Part shown: positions 8,307 to 16,376 of the stretch, piece by piece
Layout: each line of letters begins with the position of its first letter
How positions within the stretch are numbered: position 1 is the stretch's first letter
From: Actinomycetospora corticicola
GTDB lineage: Bacteria; Actinomycetota; Actinomycetes; Mycobacteriales; Pseudonocardiaceae
NCBI RefSeq assembly: GCF_013409505.1
Contig: NZ_JACCBN010000001.1
Coordinates: 2,542,001 to 2,606,000, forward strand
Length of the DNA stretch: 64,000 bases
Direction: 5' to 3'
Position numbers and translations under genes: made by a program
The notes under the pieces: model-generated
Told to the model about the DNA's origin: nothing
Databases searched by the model: none
What the model saw: only the letters and a program-made list of their open reading frames with translations

Positions 8307-9251
8307 ATGGCACTGGCGTGTCCGAGCTGCGAGGTCGGAGCAGCGGAGTACGTCGGGATGGCCGACGACGGGCGCAACGAGATGCGCTGCACCACCTGCG
8401 GCCACCACTGGATGCACGGCGCCCGACCGGTGTCACCCCGCGCGGTGGTGCCGAAGCCCGTCAAGACGCCCGCACCCCGGGCCCGCGCGACGAGCGCGAG
8501 GCCCGCCGCCACGCGCGCGGCGACGACGAGCACGCGCCCCGCGCCCGCCCCGGCCGCCGCACCCGTCGTCCGGAGGTTCCCGACCCTCGACGACGTGCCC
8601 GGCGAGTCCCTCCAGCGGCTGGCGGCGCTCAAGGCGGCGTGGCCCCGCCGGCGGCCGCGCACGGACCCCTACGCCGCGGACTTCCGTCGGCTCTACGAGC
8701 TGATGTTCAGCCGCGCCGGGCTCCCGCACGCCGAGCCGGGACAGCTCAAGGACTTCGTCACCGCGGACGTCCTGGCACTGTCGGGCAACACCTCGTCGTT
8801 CTCCCGCGAGTGGCGCAAGCTCGGCGACCGGGACGCCTCCCAGCGGTTCCGCGACGCCATCGAGTACCTGCTCCGCGGGGAGAGCGGCGACGACGAGCAG
8901 TCACCGGACGACCCGCCCCTCGAGGACCGCTTCACGGCGCTGGCCGAGCAGACCAGCCCGCACGCGATGGGGGGCGCCCGGGAGTCGGTGCTGACCCACG
9001 TCCTCGCGGTGGCGCGCCCGGAGCGGTTCCTGCCGATCCTCACCGTCGACGGCGGGTCGGGCGGGGAGGGCAAGCGCGAGATCGTCGCGTCGGTGCTCGG
9101 GGTCGACCTCCCGCCGGTCGACCGCACCCGGCACACCGTCGGCCGGCTGGCCTGCGGGTCGAACGACCTGCTCGTCGACGCGCTCGGCGCCGGGTTCGCC
9201 GACCTCGACGACGCCGCCGCGTTCCTCCTCTGGGCCCACGCTCAGGCCTGA
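8307..9251 (+). CDS. Zinc-ribbon protein of unknown function
   Basis: A 314-residue protein starts at ATG 8307 behind AGAGGAG. The N-terminus is a zinc ribbon (CPSC at 5-8 and CTTC at about 28-31, then GHHW). A low-complexity Ala/Pro/Arg/Thr linker runs to about residue 88. A mostly helical C-terminal domain includes GQLKDFVTADVLALSGNTSSF, ESVLTHVLAVARPERFLPIL and a closing FLLWAHAQA. The ARPERFLP region recalls domains found beside restriction-type nucleases, but I see no catalytic motif and do not assign a function. It converges with the adenine deaminase gene, overlapping its end by 10 nt. Confidence 0.75.
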   Translation: MALACPSCEVGAAEYVGMADDGRNEMRCTTCGHHWMHGARPVSPRAVVPKPVKTPAPRARATSARPAATRAATTSTRPAPAPAAAPVVRRFPTLDDVPGESLQRLAALKAAWPRRRPRTDPYAADFRRLYELMFSRAGLPHAEPGQLKDFVTADVLALSGNTSSFSREWRKLGDRDASQRFRDAIEYLLRGESGDDEQSPDDPPLEDRFTALAEQTSPHAMGGARESVLTHVLAVARPERFLPILTVDGGSGGEGKREIVASVLGVDLPPVDRTRHTVGRLACGSNDLLVDALGAGFADLDDAAAFLLWAHAQA

Positions 9252-10223
9252 GCCCAGGCCGCCACCTCCGCCCGCAGCTCGGCGCGGCGCGCGTCGTCGA
9301 CGAACGCCGCCTCGACGGCGTGGTCGGCGAGCGCGCGCACCTGCGCCCGGTCGAGGCCCAGCGCCTCCGCGACGGCGCGGTGGTTGTCGTCGACGTAGCC
9401 GCCGAAGTAGGCGGGGTCGTCGGAGTGGATGCTGACCGCGAGCCCGGCGTCGAGCATGGCGGGCAGCGGGTGGCCCGCAAGGGTGTCCACGCACCGCAGG
9501 CGGACGTTCGACAGGGGGCACACGCGGCACCGCCTCCTGCGCCAGCCGGGCCACCAGCGCCGGGTCGTCGAGGCTGCGGATGCCGTGGTCGATCCGCTCG
9601 ACCCCGAGCAGGTCGAGCGCCTCCCACACGTACGCGGCGGGGCCCTCCTCCCCCGCGTGGGCCACCAGCCGCAGCCCCTCGGCGCGGGCCCGGGCGTAGA
9701 CCTCGGCGAACAGCGACGGCGGATTCCCGACCTCGGCCGAGTCCAGCCCGATCCCCAGCAGGGGCGTCCCGCTCGCGACCAGCGCGTCGAGCACCGACAT
9801 CGCCTCCTCGACCGGCCGGTCGCGCAGGAAGCACGGGATGAGCCCCGTCGTCATTCCGGCCGGGGCCGCGGCGAGGGCGCCCGCGACCCCCTCCAGCACC
9901 GCCTCGACCGCGACGCCACGGGCGAGGTGGGCCTGCGGGTCGACGAACAGCTCGACGTGGCGCACCCCGGCCGCCGCGGCCCGCGCCAGGTACGCCTGCG
10001 TCATCGCCGCGAAGTCCGCCGGCTCCCGGAGCACCGCCATGTTCGCGTAGTAGAGGTCGAGGAAGTGCTGGAGGTCGTCGAAGGCGTAGCGGGCGCGCAG
10101 GTCCTCGAGGTCGCCGTAGGGCAGGGACACCCGGTTCCGCTCGGCCAGCTCCATGATCAGCTCGGGCTCGAGCGTGCCCTCGACGTGGACGTGCAGCTCG
10201 ACGGCGGGCGGGGTGTCGGTCAT
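9242..10223 (-). pseudogene. Adenine/adenosine deaminase gene with a frameshift
   Basis: The protein resembles the adenine deaminase branch of the adenosine deaminase family (purine salvage, adenine to hypoxanthine): HVHVEGTLEPELI near the start, HAGEEGP and ERIDHGI in the middle. After codon VP at 9525-9530 the frame breaks; the rest of the enzyme (VCPLSNVRL, then HSDDPAYFGGY with the catalytic Asp pair) continues in another frame from 9523 to the stop at 9242. The family expects PLTVCPLSN here, so 5 nt appear deleted (or 1 nt inserted). As written, the product lacks the C-terminal third and its zinc-binding Asp. The ATG at 10223 overlaps the upstream stop as ATGA. It is either a true pseudogene or a sequencing error. 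Confidence 0.85.
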
Positions 10224-10825
10224 GCAGGGGATCCTGGCTCACGGGCCACCGGGTCCATGCAGGCGCTGCCCCGGCGGGCCGGGTCGCAGCCCACGCGGTA
10301 GAGCCGCGCGGCCACCGCGGCGGACGTCCGCGCGAACCGCGCCGCGAGCTCGTCGAGGACCTCGGTGCGGGCGCGCTCCGGATCGGCGGCGATCCACGCC
10401 GCCCGCAGGGCGGCGTCGTCCTCGGTCGACCACGGCAGGCCCCCGTTCGCCGGCCGGGGTGGCTGTGCCGAGCGGAGCGGGACCACCTCACCGCCCGGTC
10501 GGTCCCACGCCTCCGGCCAGTCCTCCCGCCAGCCGAAGCGGAGCCGCTCCTCGAGGTAGGGGTCCTCGTCGGGGTCGGAGCAGGGGTCGGGCTCGGCCGA
10601 CGGCCACAGGGCCGGGTCGATCGGACCGAGGGCGCCGAACTGGTCGTCGGCCCAGGCGGCCCGCAGCAGGGCGTGCAGCCGGCGGGCCGGCAGCGACACC
10701 GTGCGCCCCGGCCCGTCCGGCTCCGCGTCGGCCCCGACGGGCACGATCGCGACGTAGGCCCGGGCGTCGAGGACCTGGATCCGCAGTTCGTGGTCCGCCT
10801 CGCGGACCGTGATCATCTCGCGCAT
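10220..10825 (-). CDS. Protein with C-terminal Myb/SANT-like domain
   Basis: A 201-residue protein from ATG 10825 (MREMITVREADHEL); ATG 10816 is an alternative. The N-terminal half has a beta-rich look with SLPARRLHALLRAAWADDQFG. The C-terminal part (about residues 125-185) begins WSTEDDAALRAAW and continues TEVLDELAARFARTSAAVAARLYRVGCDP, a pattern of Myb/SANT-like helix-turn-helix domains that match tryptophan spacing loosely. It might bind DNA. The stop overlaps the adenine deaminase start by 4 nt, so the two are coupled. No named family is recognised. Confidence 0.65.
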   Translation of the reverse strand: MREMITVREADHELRIQVLDARAYVAIVPVGADAEPDGPGRTVSLPARRLHALLRAAWADDQFGALGPIDPALWPSAEPDPCSDPDEDPYLEERLRFGWREDWPEAWDRPGGEVVPLRSAQPPRPANGGLPWSTEDDAALRAAWIAADPERARTEVLDELAARFARTSAAVAARLYRVGCDPARRGSACMDPVAREPGSPA

Positions 10826-10876
10826 GAGGTCAGGGTCGGGGCATCCCCAGCACCCCGGCAACGACGGCGCCACACC

Positions 10877-10903
10877 CTGTGGACAACCTCGATCCGTCCA
10901 CAG
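10877..10903. terminator. Inverted repeat downstream of the IclR gene
   Basis: CTGTGGAC (10877-10884) and GTCCACAG (10896-10903) are perfect 8-bp arms around an 11-nt loop, 24 bp beyond the IclR stop on the minus strand. No T-run follows, as is usual in actinobacteria. The left arm contains a DnaA-box-like TGTGGACAA (10878-10886), so a protein-binding role is possible instead. Confidence 0.45.
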
Positions 10904-10927
10904 CCGCCCTGCTCCGAACGGCCGGGA

Positions 10928-11725
10928 TCAGTGCTGTCCGGAGGGCTCCACCCAGCCGAGGCGGACCGAGAGCTCCCGGGCCGCCTCCCGCATGTCACCG
11001 ACGATCGCCCGCGCGCGCCGTCGTGGGAGCCGGTACGCCGGGCCCGAGGCGGAGAGCGCGGCGACCACCGAACCGTCGTGCGCCCACACCGGCACCGCGA
11101 CCGCGTGCATGCCGACCTCGAGCTCCTCGAACGAGCGGGCGTAGCCCTCGTCGAGCACCCGCGCCAGCTCCACCCGCAGCGCCGCCGGCTCCGTGATCGT
11201 GGCCTCGGTGAACCGCGGGAGGCGCCGCCGCAGCAGCAACCGCTGATCCGTGTCGTCCATGTGGGCCAGGAGCACCTTGCCGGCCGAGGTCGCGTGCAAC
11301 GGGGTGCGGCGGCCCACCCAGTTCTGGGTGCTCACGCTCGAGGTGCCGAACTCCTGCGCCACGTTGATGGCGGCCTCGCCGTCGGAGACCGCGATGTTGA
11401 CGGTCTCCCCGACGATCTCCGCGAGCGCCTGGCAGGTCGGCTGCCCCAGTCGGGCGAGGTCCATCCGCCCGGTGGTCGCGGCGGCCAGGCGCACGACGCC
11501 GAAGCTCAACGCGTACTTCCCGCGGTCGCCGAGCTGCTCGAGCAGCCCGCGGCGCTGCAGCGCGGAGACCAGGCGCGACGCGGTCGACTTGTGGACGCCG
11601 AGCTCCTCGGCGATCTCGGTGATACCGGCCTCGCCACGGGCCGCGAGGATCTCGAGGATGGAGATCGCCCGGTCGACCGACTGGACTGCGGAACGATCTC
11701 CCCGGTCCCCGTCGGCCCTCGTCAC
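10928..11725 (-). CDS. IclR-family transcriptional regulator
   Basis: A 265-residue regulator from GTG 11725. The N-terminal winged helix-turn-helix (about residues 14-75) reads VQSVDRAISILEILAARGE, ITEIAEELGVHKSTASRLVSAL and RRGLLEQ. The C-terminal effector-binding IclR domain includes RTPLHATSAGKVLLAHM and RSFEELEVGMHAVAVPV. These proteins usually repress catabolic or transport operons next to them and respond to small carboxylic acids. The adjacent divergent gene at 11851 encodes a membrane hydrolase, which may be a target; the aromatic operon at 33 kb is too far away to link by position. Confidence 0.92.
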   Translation of the reverse strand: MTRADGDRGDRSAVQSVDRAISILEILAARGEAGITEIAEELGVHKSTASRLVSALQRRGLLEQLGDRGKYALSFGVVRLAAATTGRMDLARLGQPTCQALAEIVGETVNIAVSDGEAAINVAQEFGTSSVSTQNWVGRRTPLHATSAGKVLLAHMDDTDQRLLLRRRLPRFTEATITEPAALRVELARVLDEGYARSFEELEVGMHAVAVPVWAHDGSVVAALSASGPAYRLPRRRARAIVGDMREAARELSVRLGWVEPSGQH

Positions 11726-11850
11726 GCACGGGAGTGTAACGACCCCGAACGGCGCAGCGCCGGATCGCGACAAACCTGTCGAACCACGGCTGGTCGGCAC
11801 CCGCCTCGACCGGGTCCCACCATTCGGCCGAGCACTCGAGGGTCCAGACT

Positions 11851-13698
11851 GTGGGGGTGCCCAGGGTCGACGCGGACGAACTCGTGACCGACCCGCACCC
11901 GGCGTCGGGAGACCCGGACACCGACACCGGGCCCCTGCACGGCACCCGGCCCCGCCCGCCGGCCGCACACGTCGTGCACCGCGGCCCGGGACCGCTCGAC
12001 CGGCGCGGCCTGCGCTGGCTGCGCGTGGACGCCCTCGGACTGACCGTCGCGGTCGCCTTCGGCTCGCTCGCGATGACGCCGTCGCTGATCCCGCGGGACT
12101 GGATGGTGCAGGGCCTCGCGACGGGACTCTCCGCCGCGGCCGGCTACGGCGTGGGCACCACGCTGTGGTTCCTCATCCGGCGCACCCACGTCGGCCTGCG
12201 GCTCGTCGCCCACGCCCGCGGCTGGGTGCCACGACGGGTGCGGCTGGTCGCGTGGCCGATCCTGCTCGTCGCCTCCGCGGTGGTCGTGGCGATCGCCCTC
12301 GTCGCCGGGGTGCACTGGCAGCGGGAGCTGGCGGTGCTGGTGGGCATGGAGCCGCCGACCCTGCTCGGCTACTCGCGGGCGGTCCCCCTCGGGATCGTCG
12401 TCGCGATCCTGCCGATCGCGCTCGTCCGGCTCGTGCGCCACGCCGACCACGTGCTCGTACGCGGGCTGCGCCGCTACGCCCGGCTGCCGCGGCGGATCGC
12501 CGCCGCCGTGGCGGTCGTGCTGCTCGCCGTGATCCTGTCGGCCTTCCTCAACCAGGTCGTCCTGGGCGGCACCCTCGCCGTCGTCGACCAGGCCTTCTCC
12601 GGCGTGAACGACGAGACCTACCCCGGCTTCGACCAGCCGACGGACCCCCGGCGGTCCGGCTCGCCGGCCTCGCTGGTGCCCTGGCAGACCCTCGGCAAGG
12701 AGGGTCGCCGCTTCGTCGCCGCCGGTCTCGACCCCGCGATCCTGGCCCGCGCCGGCAACCGACCCGCCGTCGAGCCGATCCGCGCCTACGTCGGTCTCGA
12801 GTCGGCCCCGGACGCGCAGAGCCGCGCCGACCTCGCCGTCGCCGAGCTCGACCGCGAGGGCGCCTTCGCCCGACCGGTGGTCGCGGTCATCACGACGACG
12901 GGCACGGGCTGGGTCGACGACCCGGTGTCGAACTCGCTGGAGGCGATGTACGGCGGGAACACCGCCATGGTCGCCACGCAGTACTCCTACCTGCCGAGCT
13001 GGCTGTCGTTCCTGTTCGACGGTCCGCGCGCGGAGGAGGCCGGCCGGCTGCTCATCGACGCGGTCCACGCCCGCATCGAGGCGATCCCGGAGGGTCAGCC
13101 CCGGCCCCGGATGCTCGTGTTCGGCGAGAGCCTCGGGTCGCAGGGGTCGGAGGCGGCCTTCTCCTCGCTCGCCGACGTCCGCGCCAACACCGACGGCGCG
13201 CTGTGGGTCGGCCCGCCGAACTCCAACCGGCTGTGGTCGCAGATCGTCACCCGGCGCGACCCGGGCTCGCCGGAGATCCTGCCGACCTACTCCGACGGCC
13301 TCGTGGTGCGCTTCGCCGCCGACGGGGGCAGCGCCACCGTCGCGCAGACCCCGCCGACGCCGTGGATCACCCCGCACGTCCTCTACCTGCAGCACGCCTC
13401 CGACCCCGTCGTCTGGTGGTCGCCCCGCCTGCTCTGGGAGCGGCCGGACTGGCTCGTCGAGCGCCGCGGCCCCGACGTCCTCGGCGCGATGAGCTGGTAC
13501 CCGGTGATCACCTTCTGGCAGGTGACGATCGACCTGGTCAACGCCGTCGACGTGCCGCCCGGGCACGGCCACGTGTACGCGGGCGAGGTGCTGGACGGCT
13601 GGGCGGCGATCGGCGCCCCCCAGGGCTGGACGGCCGCCGACACCGCGCGGGTCCAGCAGGCCCTCGTCGGCACCTCGGCGAGCACCGCCGCCGGCTGA
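11851..13698 (+). CDS. Alpha/beta-hydrolase family membrane protein (Abhydrolase_9 type)
   Basis: A 615-residue protein. The N-terminal half has several membrane segments (about residues 55-75, 88-108, 130-155, 170-195, 215-235), matching the N-terminal domain of this actinobacterial family. The C-terminal half is an alpha/beta-hydrolase: nucleophile elbow GESLGSQG, a likely acid in HASDPVVWW, and a His in GHGHVYAGE. Substrate is unknown; the catalytic domain should face the outside or the membrane surface. GTG 11851 is the longest start and several downstream GTG/ATG codons are possible. It is divergent from the IclR gene across 125 bp, so shared control is plausible. Confidence 0.85.
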   Translation: MGVPRVDADELVTDPHPASGDPDTDTGPLHGTRPRPPAAHVVHRGPGPLDRRGLRWLRVDALGLTVAVAFGSLAMTPSLIPRDWMVQGLATGLSAAAGYGVGTTLWFLIRRTHVGLRLVAHARGWVPRRVRLVAWPILLVASAVVVAIALVAGVHWQRELAVLVGMEPPTLLGYSRAVPLGIVVAILPIALVRLVRHADHVLVRGLRRYARLPRRIAAAVAVVLLAVILSAFLNQVVLGGTLAVVDQAFSGVNDETYPGFDQPTDPRRSGSPASLVPWQTLGKEGRRFVAAGLDPAILARAGNRPAVEPIRAYVGLESAPDAQSRADLAVAELDREGAFARPVVAVITTTGTGWVDDPVSNSLEAMYGGNTAMVATQYSYLPSWLSFLFDGPRAEEAGRLLIDAVHARIEAIPEGQPRPRMLVFGESLGSQGSEAAFSSLADVRANTDGALWVGPPNSNRLWSQIVTRRDPGSPEILPTYSDGLVVRFAADGGSATVAQTPPTPWITPHVLYLQHASDPVVWWSPRLLWERPDWLVERRGPDVLGAMSWYPVITFWQVTIDLVNAVDVPPGHGHVYAGEVLDGWAAIGAPQGWTAADTARVQQALVGTSASTAAG

Positions 13699-13785
13699 CC
13701 GGGCACGGTGTGCGGCCCCTCACGGCTCGCACACAGGGGCGGATGGCACCGTGGAGGGCGTCCCCCGTCGCCGACCCGAGGTGCC

Positions 13786-14514
13786 ATGACCGTCGCCCTC
13801 CCCGCCGCGCCTGCACGTCGCGTCCCCGCCGTCGTCGTCCTCTCCGCCGTCGTGGCGGCCGTCGCCGTGGTGCTGGTCGCCTGGAACAACCTCCTGGTGC
13901 CGGCCCTGCCCGCCGACCCCGTCGTCCGGATGATCGCCAACGTCGTCGGGGTGCTGGTGCTCGTGCTGGCCGCGCGCGCGGGCGGCCTGACGTGGCGGGA
14001 CCTCGGCCTGTGCCCGACGACGTGGCGGGCCGGGATCCGCTGGGGCGGTGCCGCCGTCGGCGTGGCCGCCCTGGGCTACGCGGCCGCGTTCCTGCTGCCG
14101 GCGACCCGCCCGCTGCTCGAGAACCCCGGCGTGGAGTCCAGCTCGTCCTCCCAGCTCGTGCTCCGGGCGCTGCTGCTCATCCCGGTCGGCACCGTGCTCT
14201 GCGAGGAGCTGGCGTTCCGCGGGGTGCTGCACGGGCTCACCGAACGGGCCTGGGCGGGGCGACTGTGGGCCGGGCGCGGCGTGGTGTTCGCGGTGGCCTC
14301 TGCGTTCGCGGTGTGGCACCTCGCGGGCGCGCTGGCCGCGCCGGTGGGCGGCGTGCCGGTGTTCGGCGTGCTCGTGGTGCTCCTGGTGACCGCGCTGGGC
14401 GGCGTGGTGATGTCGGTGGTGCGCCGCCGGACCGGGTCGCTGTTCGCCTCCATCGGCATCCACCTGGGCACCAACGTCGTCGGGCTCGTCGCGGTCCTGC
14501 TCGCCACCCGCTGA
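13786..14514 (+). CDS. CPBP-family intramembrane metalloprotease
   Basis: A 242-residue membrane protein of the CAAX-protease/bacteriocin-processing (Abi) family. Motifs are CEELAFRGVLHG (EExxxR), the histidine in AFAVWHLAG, and the final motif SIGIHLGTNV. These supply the glutamate and histidine ligands of the active-site metal. About seven or eight hydrophobic segments can be counted. ATG 13786 is preceded by GAGG at 13779; longer in-frame versions are not supported. The substrate is unknown. It follows the hydrolase gene by 87 bp, a gap containing a weak GTGTGCG/CGCACAC dyad. Confidence 0.88.
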   Translation: MTVALPAAPARRVPAVVVLSAVVAAVAVVLVAWNNLLVPALPADPVVRMIANVVGVLVLVLAARAGGLTWRDLGLCPTTWRAGIRWGGAAVGVAALGYAAAFLLPATRPLLENPGVESSSSSQLVLRALLLIPVGTVLCEELAFRGVLHGLTERAWAGRLWAGRGVVFAVASAFAVWHLAGALAAPVGGVPVFGVLVVLLVTALGGVVMSVVRRRTGSLFASIGIHLGTNVVGLVAVLLATR

Positions 14515-14532
14515 GGCGTGACGTAGGGAATA

Positions 14533-14557
14533 TCCGGAACCCGGACGACGTTCCGGA
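14533..14557. promoter_or_regulatory. Perfect dyad 1 upstream of the MFS pump
   Basis: TCCGGAAC and GTTCCGGA are perfect 8-bp arms separated by 9 bp. It lies 51 bp before the MFS start and 9 bp before a second dyad. It could also contribute to termination of the CPBP gene. Confidence 0.5.
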
Positions 14558-14565
14558 CGTCTATC

Positions 14566-14589
14566 GTTTCGTTGCGTAATACACGAAAC
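14566..14589. promoter_or_regulatory. Perfect dyad 2, TetR-like operator of the MFS pump
   Basis: GTTTCGT (14566-14572) and ACGAAAC (14583-14589) are perfect arms around 10 bp of A/T-richer DNA, ending 18 bp before the GTG at 14608. Size, symmetry and place fit a TetR-family operator on an efflux-pump promoter. No TetR gene lies nearby, so the regulator must be encoded elsewhere. Confidence 0.6.
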
Positions 14590-14607
14590 CGGTGGATCGG
14601 AGGACGG

Positions 14608-16320
14608 GTGGCGCAGGCTGACGTCGGAGCTCGGCCGGGAGCATCACCCGCGCTGGTCGTCGCGGTGCTCTCGTCGGTGGGGCTGATCGCCTCGCTGTGC
14701 ATGACGCTGGTGGTGCCGATCGTCCCCCAGCTGCCCGCCCTGCTGTCGACGACGCCGGCGAATGCCTCCTGGGTGATCACGGCGACCCTGCTCGGCGGCG
14801 CGGTCGCGACCCCCATCGCCGGCCGCCTCGGCGACATGATCGGCAAGCGCCGGGTCCTCGTCGCCACCCTCGCCCTGCTCGTCGTCGGCGCGTTGATCTG
14901 CGCCCTGACGTCGTCGCTCGTCCCGGTCCTCGTCGGGCGCTCGCTGCAGGGCGTCGCGGTCAGCGCGGTGCCGCTGGGCATCAGCCTGATGCGCGACGCA
15001 CTGCCCCCGGAGCGACTCGGCTCCGGCATCGCGCTGATGAGTGCGACCCTCGGCATCGGCGGCGGGCTCGGCCTGCCGCTCTCCGCGCTCATCGTGCAGA
15101 TCGCCGACTGGCACGCCCTGTTCTGGACCGCCGCCGCCCTCGGCGCGGCCGGCATCGTGCTGATCCTCGCCGTCATCCCCGAGTCCGCGCAGCGCTCCGG
15201 GGGCCGGTTCGACGCCGTGGGCGCCGTCGCGCTCACGGTCGGTCTGGTGCTCGGCCTCCTCGCGATCTCCAAGGGGGCGGAGTGGGGCTGGGGCAGCGCC
15301 ACCACCCTGGGCTCCGCGATCGGCGCGGTCGTCGTGCTGCTCGCCTGGGGTCTCTGGGAGCTCCGCACGCGCGATCCGATCGTCGACCTGCGCGTCACCG
15401 TCCGCCGCGCCGTGCTCGTGCCCAACCTGGTCTCGGTGCCGGTCGGCGTCGCGATGTTCACCGGCATGGTGACCTTCCCGCAGCTGCTGCAGGCCCCGAC
15501 GTCGTCGGGCTACGGGCTGGGGCTCTCGCTGCTCGCCGCCGGCCTCGTCCTGGCCCCGAACGGCGTCGTCATGATGGTGATGTCCCCGGTCACCGCCCGG
15601 GTCTCGGCCCGCTTCGGGCCCCGCACCTCGCTGCAGCTCGGGCTCGTGATCATCGTGATCGCCTACGCCCTCGGCACGATGCTGCTCTCGCAGCCGTGGC
15701 ACGTGGCGCTGGTGATCTCGCTGGTCGGCGCGGGTGTCGCCCTGGCCTACGGCTCGCTGCCGGACCTGATCATGCGCGCCGTCCCCACCGACAAGACCGC
15801 CGCCGCGAACGGGCTCAACACCCTCATGCGGTCGGTGGGCACGTCGACCGCCTCCGCGGTGGCCGCGGTCGTGCTCTCGGCGATGGTGATCCGGACCCCG
15901 TCGTTCAACGGTCCCTCCCTCGCCGGCCTGCAGACCACGCTCTGGATCGCCGCCGGGTGCGGCCTCGTCGCCCTCGTCGCGACGACGCTGATCCCGGTCC
16001 TGCCGCGCTCCCGGTCGGTCGACTCGACGGTGGTCGAGACCGAGGTCGGACTTCCCGACGACGGGCGTGGTCCCGCCGTGCACGGGCACGTCCGGCTCGC
16101 CGGGGGCGCCCCGGCGTCCGAGGCGCACGTGACGCTGGTGGACCTCCACGGCCGTCAGCTCGCCGTCGTGCCGGTGGAGCCCGACGGGGCCTTCTGCGCC
16201 CCGGTGGACCACCCGGAGACCGTGCTCGTGATCGCGAGCGGGCCGGGTGGACGCCCGACCGCCCAGCACGTGTCGCCCGCCGAGCGCTCGGCGCCGCGGG
16301 ACCTGGTGCTCGCCCGCTAG
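14608..16320 (+). CDS. MFS drug-efflux transporter (DHA2-like) with C-terminal Ig-like domain
   Basis: A 570-residue proton-driven exporter. The MFS core (about residues 12-470) has roughly 14 membrane segments, the motif A region GRLGDMIGKRRVLV, and motif C-like GIGGGLGLPLSALI. After residue about 490 a soluble tail follows: GHVRLAGGAPASEAHVTLVD, then GRQLAVVPVEPDGAFCAPV. This looks like a carboxypeptidase-regulatory/transthyretin-like beta domain, an addition seen on some actinobacterial pumps. GTG 14608 was chosen for the GGAGGA at 14599-14604; an upstream TTG would lie inside the operator. Two perfect dyads precede the gene. The substrate is unknown. Confidence 0.9.
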   Translation: MAQADVGARPGASPALVVAVLSSVGLIASLCMTLVVPIVPQLPALLSTTPANASWVITATLLGGAVATPIAGRLGDMIGKRRVLVATLALLVVGALICALTSSLVPVLVGRSLQGVAVSAVPLGISLMRDALPPERLGSGIALMSATLGIGGGLGLPLSALIVQIADWHALFWTAAALGAAGIVLILAVIPESAQRSGGRFDAVGAVALTVGLVLGLLAISKGAEWGWGSATTLGSAIGAVVVLLAWGLWELRTRDPIVDLRVTVRRAVLVPNLVSVPVGVAMFTGMVTFPQLLQAPTSSGYGLGLSLLAAGLVLAPNGVVMMVMSPVTARVSARFGPRTSLQLGLVIIVIAYALGTMLLSQPWHVALVISLVGAGVALAYGSLPDLIMRAVPTDKTAAANGLNTLMRSVGTSTASAVAAVVLSAMVIRTPSFNGPSLAGLQTTLWIAAGCGLVALVATTLIPVLPRSRSVDSTVVETEVGLPDDGRGPAVHGHVRLAGGAPASEAHVTLVDLHGRQLAVVPVEPDGAFCAPVDHPETVLVIASGPGGRPTAQHVSPAERSAPRDLVLAR

Positions 16321-16376
16321 GAGCCCCGTGGGTCGGGACGGGGGTGGACCCGCCGCAGGCGGGGCATGCTGGGGAC

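Noticed and set aside
3679-8436. Very long minus-strand open frame (about 1585 codons) opposite lhr
   Set aside because: It is Arg/Gly/His-rich with no recognisable motif and mirrors the third-codon GC bias of lhr; lhr has full helicase motifs.
11722-13572. Minus-strand 616-codon frame opposite the alpha/beta-hydrolase gene
   Set aside because: Low-complexity Arg/Gly/Asp composition without motifs; the plus strand has membrane segments and a catalytic serine motif.
14572-14607. Earlier TTG start for the MFS pump
   Set aside because: It would begin inside the perfect operator dyad and lacks a ribosome-binding site; GTG 14608 has GGAGGA.
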